DNA of 64,000 nt from an uncultured Trueperaceae bacterium (GTDB taxonomy: Bacteria > Deinococcota > Deinococci > Deinococcales > Trueperaceae): NCBI GenBank assembly GCA_913062675.1, contig CAJXWR010000002.1:1-64000 (forward strand), written 5' to 3'. Both the position numbers and the translations under genes were made by a program. How positions within the stretch are numbered: the first letter of the stretch is position 1; each line of letters opens with the position of its first letter. The notes under the pieces were generated by a model that was given only the letters and a program-made list of their open reading frames with translations, was not told the origin of the DNA and did no database searches. Below are positions 8,370 through 15,744 of this stretch, piece after piece.

Positions 8370-9518
8370 TCAAACGATGTGGGTTTCGGCCCTTCGGTCT
8401 CTTGCATCACCGTGGAATCGGGCGTGGCGGAGGGGTGCAACGTCGAGCGTGTGGGCCGCACCATCCACGACCTCTTCGGCCATGAGGCGCGCCACCATCG
8501 CGGCGTGCTGCACGCCGTGTCCCGAGAAGCCTGCCGCGTCGACCCACCCTTCGGCGTCCGGGTGCCGGCCGAGGATGGCGTCGTGATCGGGCGTCACCTC
8601 GTAGTACCCCCACCAACTCGCGTGCCGGTCGAGGCCGGCCGTTTCGAGGAAGGGGAAGCGAGACAGGCCGGGTTCGAGGGTGGCTTCGAGCCAAGGCCAG
8701 TCCATGCCCTCGTTGAACCCTGCGGGTTCGTTGGGGTTGGATCGGCCGAAGAGCAGGCGTTCTCCCTCGCTGCGGAGGTACACGCCGCTGGCCATGTCGA
8801 TGGTGAGGGGGTACGCGTGCGCCGCCGCAAGCGGACCGGTGGTGAACACCATGCGCCGCACCGGCACGACGGGTAGGTCGAGCCCAGCCATGCGCGCCAC
8901 TTCGCCTGCCCAGGCGCCCGCCGCATTCACGATGGTGGGGGCTTCGAAGGTCGCGTGGGGCGTGTCGATGCGCCACGTTCCGGCCTCGTACCGCGCTGCC
9001 GTCATGGGGTGTTCGAGGTGCAGGGTGGTTCCACGGTCGCGCGCCATCTTCAGGTACCCGCTCGTGAGGGCGTGGGGGTCCACCACCCCGTCGATGGGAC
9101 CGTACGTCGCTGCGTGAATGCCGGTGGCGTCGAACGGGACGATGGTTTGCGCCTCGTCGGTGGTGAGTTCCTGCACGGGTGCGCCTGCGCTTCTTTGGAC
9201 GCGTATGCCCTCCGCGTGCGCCTCCCAAAGCGGTTTCGGGACGAGGAACAGGTAGCCCTGAGGCCGGTACCCCGAGGGGAGGCCGTAGCGATCCTGGAAC
9301 TCGCGGTACTCCTCGATGCCGGCGAGGGAGAGGCGGACGTTGAGTTCGCTGGCGAACTGGACACGCACCCCTGCGGCACTGCGGCCCGTCGAACCGGTGG
9401 CGGGTGCATTTGCCGCCTCGATGACGTGAACGCGGAGGCCACGCTCACTCAAGCGGAAGGCGGTGGCCGCACCGACGATGCCGGCACCGACGACCAGGGC
9501 GTCGCAGGTTTCGTGCAT
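8370..9518 (-). CDS. FAD-dependent oxidoreductase, DAO/sarcosine oxidase-β type
   Basis: 382-residue flavoprotein of the D-amino-acid oxidase fold. The N-terminal ALVVGAGIVGAATAFRLSE binds the FAD ADP moiety, VIEAANAPATGSTGRSAAG continues the cofactor site, and the C-terminal motif VDAAGFSGHGVQHA is the usual family ending. It probably oxidises a secondary or tertiary amine (glycine-betaine-like, proline-like or D-amino acid). A longer upstream frame exists. ATG 9518 was chosen because homology begins there and a -10 like TACCGT lies 5 nt upstream, fitting a leaderless transcript. It is read in the same direction as the reductase at 7705-8301. Confidence 0.85.
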   Translation of the reverse strand: MHETCDALVVGAGIVGAATAFRLSERGLRVHVIEAANAPATGSTGRSAAGVRVQFASELNVRLSLAGIEEYREFQDRYGLPSGYRPQGYLFLVPKPLWEAHAEGIRVQRSAGAPVQELTTDEAQTIVPFDATGIHAATYGPIDGVVDPHALTSGYLKMARDRGTTLHLEHPMTAARYEAGTWRIDTPHATFEAPTIVNAAGAWAGEVARMAGLDLPVVPVRRMVFTTGPLAAAHAYPLTIDMASGVYLRSEGERLLFGRSNPNEPAGFNEGMDWPWLEATLEPGLSRFPFLETAGLDRHASWWGYYEVTPDHDAILGRHPDAEGWVDAAGFSGHGVQHAAMVARLMAEEVVDGAAHTLDVAPLRHARFHGDARDRRAETHIV

Positions 9519-9523
9519 GCGTG

Positions 9524-9529
9524 ACGGTA
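9524..9529 (-). promoter_or_regulatory. -10 box of probable leaderless promoter (FAD oxidoreductase)
   Basis: On the minus strand TACCGT lies 5 nt before the ATG at 9518. The rest of 9519-9681 holds no gene that I can support. Confidence 0.45.
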
Positions 9530-9681
9530 GCACCTCCCCCATCTGGCGCGAGCACCAACTCGCTGCGAGTCGCGATGTGCCTGCCAGAGCGACGCCGTGA
9601 ATGGTGCGTGACTTGACGGCGAGGATCGCCTTGGTACGAGACCGACGGCCAGTGCACCGACACGCTAGGGTGCCGGGTTCG

Positions 9682-10386
9682 TCAATCGTCCAGCAAGCCC
9701 TCGGCGACCGACGTCCAAGCTTCGTCGACGTGGGCCAGGAAGTACGCCATCGTACTCGCCTCGGCGGTGAGCAGCCGATGTGCATGCTCCTCGGGGACGC
9801 CCGATGCCGTGACGCCAGTGAGCAGATGCGGGTAGAGCGGCGCGAGCCGCGTAGCCGTCACCTCGTAGTCAGCAATGATGTGCGGGTCCGCCACGCCGCT
9901 CGCCCGGAGCGCCAACGCGGCAACGACGCCCGTTCGGTCCTTGCCAGCGGTGCAGTGCACCATCACGCCACCCGACTGCTTCGCATCACGCATGTGCACG
10001 AACATCTCGCGAAGAACATCCCGCGATGCGACGGTCATGTCGACGTAGAGCGCGCCGAGGTCGAAAGGATCGTCGACATGCCCACGCCCTGACGAGCGCG
10101 CCTCGATGACGGGGGCCATGAGGTCATACGACACAACATCAAACGCCTCGTCGCTCGCGAGAGGGTGCCGCTCGACATTCCGCTCCTGCGCTGAGCGAAG
10201 GTCGAAGATGGTGCGAATGCCCGCATCGTGGAGGCGCTCTCGATCCTGTGCGGACATCGTGCGGGGCATGTCCGAACGGATGACGCGGCCGTACGCCGTC
10301 GTCGATCCGTCGGAACGCCGCCAGCCACCAAGGTCGCGCGTGTTCACGGTACCGTCAAGGTCAAGGAATCGGATTGAAGGATTCAT
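9682..10386 (-). CDS. Tyrosine-phosphatase-family protein (DSP/PTP Y-phosphatase 3)
   Basis: 234-residue phosphatase. The P-loop VHCTAGKDRTG (about residues 146-156) is the CX5R signature with nucleophile Cys and phosphate-binding Arg. The N-terminal NTRDLGGWRRSDG block is typical of the bacterial Y_phosphatase3 family, which acts on phosphotyrosine or phosphoinositide-like esters. The start ATG overlaps the stop of the upstream permease (ATGA, 10383-10386), so it is the last gene of the ABC importer operon. With the metallophosphoesterase at the operon head, it suggests that the imported solute carries a phosphate. Confidence 0.85.
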   Translation of the reverse strand: MNPSIRFLDLDGTVNTRDLGGWRRSDGSTTAYGRVIRSDMPRTMSAQDRERLHDAGIRTIFDLRSAQERNVERHPLASDEAFDVVSYDLMAPVIEARSSGRGHVDDPFDLGALYVDMTVASRDVLREMFVHMRDAKQSGGVMVHCTAGKDRTGVVAALALRASGVADPHIIADYEVTATRLAPLYPHLLTGVTASGVPEEHAHRLLTAEASTMAYFLAHVDEAWTSVAEGLLDD

Positions 10387-11234
10387 CGCAGGCCCGACTT
10401 CATGAACGACTCGACGACTTGGCGTTGGAGCACGATGTAGAGCACGAGAATCGGGAGGCTAGCGACGGTCGCCCCGGCCATCATGGGACCCCAGAGATTT
10501 CCTTCGGACGTGAGAAACATTTGCAGACCGATTTGTACCACGCTCCGTTCGATGTCCCTCGTTACCAGCAAGGGCCAGAAGTACTCGTTCCAGGAGGAGA
10601 TGAAGAGCAGGATGGCCAACGTTGCGAGCGGTGCGCGAAGGTTCGGGACGAGCACGCGCCACAGGGTGGACCAGCTGTTTGCCCCGTCGATGCGTGCGGC
10701 ATCGAGGAGGTCGCGTGGAAAGGCGTTGACGCTCTGGTACAAGAGAAGGATGGCGAATGCCGACGCGGTTTGGGGAACCACGAGGGCCCACAACGTGTCC
10801 AACCAACGCAAATTGGAGAGCAGGACGTAGTTGGGAATCATCGTGACTTGAAACGGCACGAGCCACGTTAAGGCGAACAGGCCGAACAGGATACGTCCTC
10901 CGGGGAAGGACCAGCGGGCGAAAGCGTACGCGGCAAGAAGCGACGTGAGGAGTTGGGTCACGGTGATGGCCACCGACATGAGGAACGTCGTCACGAGCAT
11001 GCTGTCCATCGGGATGGCGTCCCACATGTACCGATAGTGTTCCCACGTCAACGCCGAAGGAACGAGCGATGACGTGAGCAGCTCGTTGGTGGGTCGCACG
11101 GACGTCGCGATCATCCAGTAAATCGGAAAGACGGAAAGGAGCGAGAGGGCGAGAAGCGAGGCGTGCCCGACGACGTTGGGTCGTGTCCGTCGACGCGGTG
11201 TGTCTGCGGTCATCGCCGAACCGTCACGCGTCAT
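10383..11234 (-). CDS. Carbohydrate-type ABC transporter permease, UgpE/MalG-like
   Basis: 283-residue permease with six predicted helices. The first is LLALSLLSVFPIYWMIATSV (about residues 27-46). The EAA motif 'DAARIDGANSWSTLWRVLVPN' region (residues ~195-215) docks an ATPase. The ATG at 11234 overlaps the preceding gene by 11 bp; an in-frame ATG at 11213 is the alternative, and neither has a clear SD, consistent with coupling. It pairs with the UgpA-like subunit upstream. The operon has no ATPase gene. Confidence 0.88.
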   Translation of the reverse strand: MTRDGSAMTADTPRRRTRPNVVGHASLLALSLLSVFPIYWMIATSVRPTNELLTSSLVPSALTWEHYRYMWDAIPMDSMLVTTFLMSVAITVTQLLTSLLAAYAFARWSFPGGRILFGLFALTWLVPFQVTMIPNYVLLSNLRWLDTLWALVVPQTASAFAILLLYQSVNAFPRDLLDAARIDGANSWSTLWRVLVPNLRAPLATLAILLFISSWNEYFWPLLVTRDIERSVVQIGLQMFLTSEGNLWGPMMAGATVASLPILVLYIVLQRQVVESFMKSGLR

Positions 11235-12177
11235 AGAACGAGTACCGTCGAATGAGCGCGAGGCCCACCCAGGCGAGAAGGCCGAAGGCAACGAAGAGAA
11301 TCACGCCAGCCGCTGAGCTCCAACCGACGGCGAACGTGCCGAATCCGTACTGCCAGAGTAGGTAGTACAGGTTCGTCGTTGCGCCCCGTGGTCCACCCTG
11401 CGTGAGCACGTTGATGTAGGCAAAACTCCACTGCGCTGAAAGGAGAACGGACAACAGCGCCATGAACAGGAGTGTAGGGGAGATGAGCGGGAGCGTGATG
11501 CGCGTGATGGACTGCCAACGGTTGGCGCCGTCGAGCTGCGCGGCTTCGAGAAGCGTCCGGTCGACGTTGGCGATGGCGGCAGCGAAGATGAGCGTGGCGA
11601 AACCGATGAGCTTCCAGCCGCTGATGAAGATGATGGATCCGATGGCGATGTTCGTGTCACGGAAGAACGAGATGGGATCGAGACCGAATCCGTTCTGCAG
11701 TGTGAGGTTGACGACGCCGTTCGTGGGGTGGAGAAGCCAGCGCCATACGACGCTCGCGACCACGGGCGGCACGATCATGGGAATGAAGATTAGCGCGCGG
11801 TAGGTGGCGCGCCAGCGTGGATGAAGGTCCTCGGTTACGAGCGCGATCGCAAGGGGAAGGAACACGGAAAAGGGAAGCGTTCCCACGATGTACAGGACGG
11901 TGTTCCAAGCCGCCTGCTGCATGTCGGGCAGCGTGAGCAGCCGCTCGAAGTTCGTGAGCCCGACGAACACCTTGGGGCTGAAGGGAAGCAGGTTCCACTC
12001 GTAGGTAGCGAGTTGGAACGTCTGGACGAGGGGCTTGTAGATCCAAACGCCAATCGTGATGAGCGCAGGCATGACGTACAACAGCGCTTGCCATGACTCA
12101 AGACGAGCACGCCAGGATCGACGCGGCGCCCGTCGCTCGGAACGCCCTGCAGTCCTGGTGGGTGTGACGGTCGACAC
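11224..12177 (-). CDS. Carbohydrate-type ABC transporter permease, UgpA/MalF-like
   Basis: 317-residue permease. A basic N-terminal tail of about 30 residues precedes six membrane helices. The EAA loop 'LEAAQLDGANRWQSITRITLP' lies near residues 215-235, and TQGGPRGATTNLYYLLWQYGF is the characteristic UgpA/MalF periplasmic block. GTG 12177 has AGGAGG 5 nt upstream. It heterodimerises with the next gene product to form the channel for the binding protein at 12246-13529. Confidence 0.9.
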   Translation of the reverse strand: MSTVTPTRTAGRSERRAPRRSWRARLESWQALLYVMPALITIGVWIYKPLVQTFQLATYEWNLLPFSPKVFVGLTNFERLLTLPDMQQAAWNTVLYIVGTLPFSVFLPLAIALVTEDLHPRWRATYRALIFIPMIVPPVVASVVWRWLLHPTNGVVNLTLQNGFGLDPISFFRDTNIAIGSIIFISGWKLIGFATLIFAAAIANVDRTLLEAAQLDGANRWQSITRITLPLISPTLLFMALLSVLLSAQWSFAYINVLTQGGPRGATTNLYYLLWQYGFGTFAVGWSSAAGVILFVAFGLLAWVGLALIRRYSFYDA

Positions 12178-12193
12178 GGTGTCCTCCTGGGCG

Positions 12194-12227
12194 CGCGTGG
12201 GTCGAGCTGGGATGCTCGACCCACGCG
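12194..12227 (-). promoter_or_regulatory. Perfect 14-bp hairpin between binding-protein and permease genes
   Basis: The arms 12194-12207 and 12214-12227 are exact reverse complements with a 6-nt loop. No U-tract follows in the direction of transcription. It has the same placement as the hairpins at 2316-2347 and 62444-62487, so it probably lowers permease expression relative to the binding protein. Confidence 0.7.
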
Positions 12228-12245
12228 GATGGTCGATGGCTTTGC

Positions 12246-13529
12246 TCAGCGTGGCATCAAGGCCGATGCGCGTTCATGTGCGTCGAGCATCACGTCGGCC
12301 ACCGGTGCGTCACCGAAAACGGCCTCTTCGACGGCAGCCATCATGAGGAGGGCCATCTGCTTGTAGTTGGGCCCGGGGAACGGAACCCAGGGCGAGAGGT
12401 TTTCGAGTTGGGCGAGGTTCGGCTCCACGATGGGGTTCGCAGCAACCCAGTCGCCGAGGTAGGCCGGGTCGCGAACGATGGCGGGACGGAGCGGCAGGTA
12501 GCCAATCTCCGTCGTGATGATCGTGTAGCCACGCTCACTCGTCGCGAACTTCATGAGCTCCCACGCCGCACGCTGCTTCATGGGGTCGTCGGTCAGGATG
12601 AACAGGGCACTGCCGGAGTTCGTGGGTTGGACCGGCTTGTCGCCGAACGCGGGCAGTTTCGCCGCGCCGAGTTCGAACACGCCTTGCGAGGCGGAGAGCA
12701 GGTAACTCTGAACTGCGCTGGTTTGCACGTACATGGCGAGGTTGCCGGTCAGGAACGCTTCGAGGGCCTCGTTGAATCCGAGGTCGGGCTTGAGTCCGGC
12801 GTCGCGGAGGTCGCGCAGCATTTGCACTGCACCGATCGCCTCCGGCGTATCGAACGTCAGTTCGCTGCGGTCCTCGGAAAGCACGCGACCGCTGTTACTG
12901 AGGACGAGGGACTGGAACATCCAGTCGAACTGCCCGAAGACGCTTACGTACACGCCGTAGGCGTCGGTGGCGTCTTGGATGGTCTGGGCTGCGGCCTGCA
13001 CGGCGGCCCAGGTGGTGGGCGGGGCGTCGGGGTCGAGCCCGGCGGCGCGGAACAGGTCCTCGTTGATCCAGAGGACGGGAGTGCTGAAGGTGTAAGCGAG
13101 GCCGTACGTGCTGCCGTCGAGTCGACCGAGTTCCAAGCCGCGGGGGTTGAATCCTTCGTAGTGCGCGGCGAGTTCTTCGGGTGCGACGAGCTCTTCGAGA
13201 GGGGTGATTCCGAGCCCGTTGGCGAGGAAGTCGAGATCGTCGAAGACGATTTGGGCGACGTCGGGAGCGCGGCCCGCGACGACGTCGGCCTGGATGCGCG
13301 AGATCATCTGGTCACTGGAGACGCCGACACCCTCGACCGTGACGTTGGGATTGGCCTCCATGAATTCGTCGATGAGGCGCTGCGTGCCTTGGGCGCCGAG
13401 TCCGGCGGAGGCGAGGTTGTAGTTGTAGAACGTGATGGTGATGTCCTCGTTGGGGTCGAGGGGCGGCAGGTAGGACTGCGCAATGGCGGTGGAGAGGAAC
13501 AGTGTGGCAAGCAAAGTCAGGACGCGCAT
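12246..13529 (-). CDS. Extracellular solute-binding protein, family 1
   Basis: 427-residue binding protein of the maltose/glycerol-phosphate (UgpB, MalE) family. Residues 1-17 are a signal peptide ending in STAIAQ. 'VVAGRAPDVAQIVFDDLDFLA' corresponds to the family's GxxPDV block, and NSGSALFILTDDP and the C-terminal WVPFPGPNYKQM match typical positions. ATG 13529 has GGAG nearby. A much longer upstream frame runs through the next gene and was rejected. The solute is unknown, but the phosphatases at both operon ends point to a phosphoester such as glycerophosphodiesters (inference). Confidence 0.88.
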   Translation of the reverse strand: MRVLTLLATLFLSTAIAQSYLPPLDPNEDITITFYNYNLASAGLGAQGTQRLIDEFMEANPNVTVEGVGVSSDQMISRIQADVVAGRAPDVAQIVFDDLDFLANGLGITPLEELVAPEELAAHYEGFNPRGLELGRLDGSTYGLAYTFSTPVLWINEDLFRAAGLDPDAPPTTWAAVQAAAQTIQDATDAYGVYVSVFGQFDWMFQSLVLSNSGRVLSEDRSELTFDTPEAIGAVQMLRDLRDAGLKPDLGFNEALEAFLTGNLAMYVQTSAVQSYLLSASQGVFELGAAKLPAFGDKPVQPTNSGSALFILTDDPMKQRAAWELMKFATSERGYTIITTEIGYLPLRPAIVRDPAYLGDWVAANPIVEPNLAQLENLSPWVPFPGPNYKQMALLMMAAVEEAVFGDAPVADVMLDAHERASALMPR

Positions 13530-13555
13530 GGTGAGCTCCGTTTCGTGATGGCCGC

Positions 13556-14386
13556 TCAGTGTCCGGCGGCGGTGAGATACTGCTTGAGGGTGTCGAGATC
13601 GACGTCGTGCAGCGGTTCGGGGTTGGACAGGAGGGGGACCGTTTGGTAGTTGAGGTCGTGGTTGACGCCCACCGTGACGAGTCCGTAGCTGCCTCCCGAG
13701 TGGGCGCGGAAGCGATCGGAGTCGATGACGTCGGTGACGTTGTGCAGGCCGGCGGAAATGATGGTCGGGATTCCGTGCCACACCATGAACTGTTCGTGGT
13801 GTACGTGGCCAGAGAGGATGGCAAGGAGCTTGGAACCTTCGATTGTGGCTGCAAGGCGTTCGCGCGTGCCGGGCTGCAGGTTGAGGAATTCGAAGACGGG
13901 GTGCGTGGTGGGGGCGGGGGGGTGATGGATGACGAGGATTTTTGGCACGTCCGGGTGGCGTTCGAGTGCGCCGCGGAGCCAAGCGAGCTGCTCGTCGTCG
14001 AGGGCGCCGAGCGGCGAATTGGGGACGGAGGAATCCACGACGATGACGTGGAGTCCTGCGATGACGAGGTCGTGGTCGTAGGGGTCGGTTCCCCGTTCGG
14101 GTTGTCCGAGCACCCGTTCGTAGAAGACCGCGCGCTCGTCGTGGTTGCCGAGCGCATAGATGATAGGGACGCCGAAGGCGTCGAACCGGTCGCGGATGGC
14201 ATCGAAGGCGTCGGGATGACCGTGGTTGGTGAGGTCGCCCGACGCGATGATGAAGTCAAGTCTGGGGCGGATGGGTTCGAGTCTCGCCAAGACGGTGTCG
14301 AGGGTACTGAGCGTATCGCTCAGCAGCATCGTGTCATCGGGGTCGAGGCTCACGTGTAGATCGCTGAGATGGACGAACGTTGGCAT
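13556..14386 (-). CDS. Metallophosphoesterase, CpdA/GpdQ-like
   Basis: 276-residue calcineurin-like phosphoesterase with the full metal-binding set: FVHLSDLHV (DxH, residues ~5-12), IIASGDLTNHG (GDxxxxG), YALGNHDERA (GNHD), VIHHPP and ILSGHVHHEQ (GHxH). It hydrolyses phosphodiesters such as cAMP or glycerophosphodiesters. ATG 14386 follows GGAGG by about 10 nt; the upstream in-frame ATG is in the promoter region. It heads the ABC importer operon and is divergent from an IclR regulator, so it probably processes the imported compound. Confidence 0.88.
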   Translation of the reverse strand: MPTFVHLSDLHVSLDPDDTMLLSDTLSTLDTVLARLEPIRPRLDFIIASGDLTNHGHPDAFDAIRDRFDAFGVPIIYALGNHDERAVFYERVLGQPERGTDPYDHDLVIAGLHVIVVDSSVPNSPLGALDDEQLAWLRGALERHPDVPKILVIHHPPAPTTHPVFEFLNLQPGTRERLAATIEGSKLLAILSGHVHHEQFMVWHGIPTIISAGLHNVTDVIDSDRFRAHSGGSYGLVTVGVNHDLNYQTVPLLSNPEPLHDVDLDTLKQYLTAAGH

Positions 14387-14392
14387 GGTTGG

Positions 14393-14421
14393 TTGACCTC
14401 CGTCGACTCCTCCGGTATTCT
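14393..14421 (+). promoter_or_regulatory. Candidate σ70 promoter for the IclR-family gene
   Basis: TTGACC (14393-14398) and TATTCT (14416-14421) are separated by 17 nt. The -10 abuts the dyad at 14420-14450, so a repressor bound there would block it, which suggests autoregulation. Confidence 0.5.
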
Positions 14422-14450
14422 GATAATTAGAAAAAGATTCCAATTATCAG
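14420..14450. promoter_or_regulatory. Candidate IclR operator (9-bp dyad)
   Basis: CTGATAATT (14420-14428) and AATTATCAG (14442-14450) form a perfect inverted repeat separated by 13 nt. It is in an unusually AT-rich patch between the divergent metallophosphoesterase operon and the IclR gene, so it is well placed to control both. Confidence 0.55.
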
Positions 14451-14531
14451 CACTAAGAACCTATGACCCGAACGTCAGGACGATGTCACCCATGCCGTAC
14501 GCCGGCACGGACGTCGATGGAGAAGAACGTG

Positions 14532-15269
14532 ATGGACCAAGGATCGAGCACCGCACGACATGCCCTCACCGTCCTCGAGGCGGTCATCGCCCAGCCCGGG
14601 ACGAGCCTCACCGACCTAGCGGCCCAGACGGGCAGCACCATCAACCGGACGTTTCGCATGCTCGCCACGCTCGAGGCGGCGGGCTACGTCGAACGGGACA
14701 CCTCTAAGGCCTACCGCCCGGGCGCCATGGTGCTGTTCGGCGGCCTCGTCGCACGCCATGACGACCCGCTCATCACCGCCGCCGAACCACACCTGAGCCG
14801 GCTCGCGAAGGAAACCGAGCAGGTCGTGACGATTGCGAGGCGTGTGGACCTCGACCGCGTCGTCATCACGGCCGAGATTCCGGCATCGTGGAATCGCTCA
14901 AGCGCGCATCGTGGCGACCGGATTCCGGCCTATTGGGGCGCACTGGGCTACGGCGTATTGGCGTTCGCGTCCGAAGAGGTTTTCGGTCGCCTGCAGCAAA
15001 CGCCCCTCAAGCCGGTCCACGGCATCCGCGAGGTCGACCGGCAACACCTGTTTCAAACCCTCGACACCGTCCGACGAACGCGGGTCTGGATGACGCGCGA
15101 TACGTCTATCGGCCTGTTCTCCGTGGCGTCACCCATCGTGACGACCCGCATGGGAGAAGCATCAATCGGCATTGCGGGCGCACTGAAACGACTCGACGAC
15201 ATGGATGCGGAGCGCCTCAAGGACCTCGTCAGGGAAGCTGCGCTGGGCATCGGAGCATCGTTGGGTTGA
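14532..15269 (+). CDS. IclR-family transcriptional regulator
   Basis: 245-residue regulator. Residues ~5-60 form a winged helix-turn-helix (HALTVLEAVIAQPG ... SLTDLAAQTGSTINRTFRMLATLE). Residues ~75-240 form the IclR effector-binding domain, ending with an FSVASPIVTT...ASIGIAGALKRL block. Start ATG 14532 has GGAG 9 nt upstream; two earlier in-frame ATGs lack a comparable SD. It is divergent from the metallophosphoesterase/ABC importer operon, so it is the likely local regulator responding to the imported solute or a product. Confidence 0.88.
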   Translation: MDQGSSTARHALTVLEAVIAQPGTSLTDLAAQTGSTINRTFRMLATLEAAGYVERDTSKAYRPGAMVLFGGLVARHDDPLITAAEPHLSRLAKETEQVVTIARRVDLDRVVITAEIPASWNRSSAHRGDRIPAYWGALGYGVLAFASEEVFGRLQQTPLKPVHGIREVDRQHLFQTLDTVRRTRVWMTRDTSIGLFSVASPIVTTRMGEASIGIAGALKRLDDMDAERLKDLVREAALGIGASLG

Positions 15270-15281
15270 CGATGCGTCACG

Positions 15282-15440
15282 TCAACGGTCGCGTCGCGCG
15301 AACACGACGCTGGCACAAACACTCGCCATGCCCGTCCGCAGTGCGCTCGACAGGGCGCCCCACGCGAGCGTGGGTCCGGGCAGCAGATCGCGCAGCGGGG
15401 CCGCCACCGGCCCGACGATGCCAGCAGCGACGACCAGAAC
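15282..15440 (-). pseudogene. Fragment of a NosY-like ABC permease (C-terminal ~52 residues)
   Basis: The last ~50 codons of an open frame ending at 15282 match the C-terminus of the intact NosY-like permease at 19870-20640. Both read DLLPGPTL-x-WGA-x-SS followed by TG and then end in FA-[RQ]-R-[DN]-R, about 60% identical over 43 residues by eye. The upstream part of this frame shows no membrane character, so only the 3' end survives. It is in the same orientation as nosY, and the two copies bracket the GLUG-protein cassette. Confidence 0.7.
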
Positions 15441-15744
15441 TCGGCCTTCACGAAGGTGCATGCCTACGGTTGGAAAGTCTAACGAACGTCTAACGGGAGG
15501 GCGCGTATCCTTCTCCAGGCCATTCGTGCGTTTCAGCGGGTGGCGTGGTGGTCGACGCTCGGTGGGACCGGACTCCGCGACCGTCCTCACATGGCCGTGT
15601 GGGCCGAAGGGTGAACCCTTCCGTTCCAATGGGGCGGAGAGGATTCGTGGAGGCGCCTACGAACCAAGACGTCACGAAATTGGTACGTTCGTTGCAGTTC
15701 GGCGGCAAGGCTTCCTCGCTTTCCGTCGCCCGATTGGAGGCACC
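15441..15744. other. Intergenic leader of the GLUG-protein gene
   Basis: About 300 nt without a supported gene. It holds a small hairpin (GAAGGG...CCCTTC near 15608-15623) and an imperfect dyad near 15643-15662. The SD-like GGAGG at 15736-15740 precedes the GTG start at 15745. No convincing promoter or riboswitch consensus was recognised. Confidence 0.4.

Noticed and set aside
15282..15629. A 115-codon intact gene on the minus strand
   Set aside because: Only the last ~52 codons have homology (NosY end); the rest has no start signal or membrane character, so a fragment is the better call.
15441..15744. A c-di-GMP-I riboswitch before the GLUG gene
   Set aside because: Some GGCAAGGC-like bases are present, but the order and stems of the consensus do not match.
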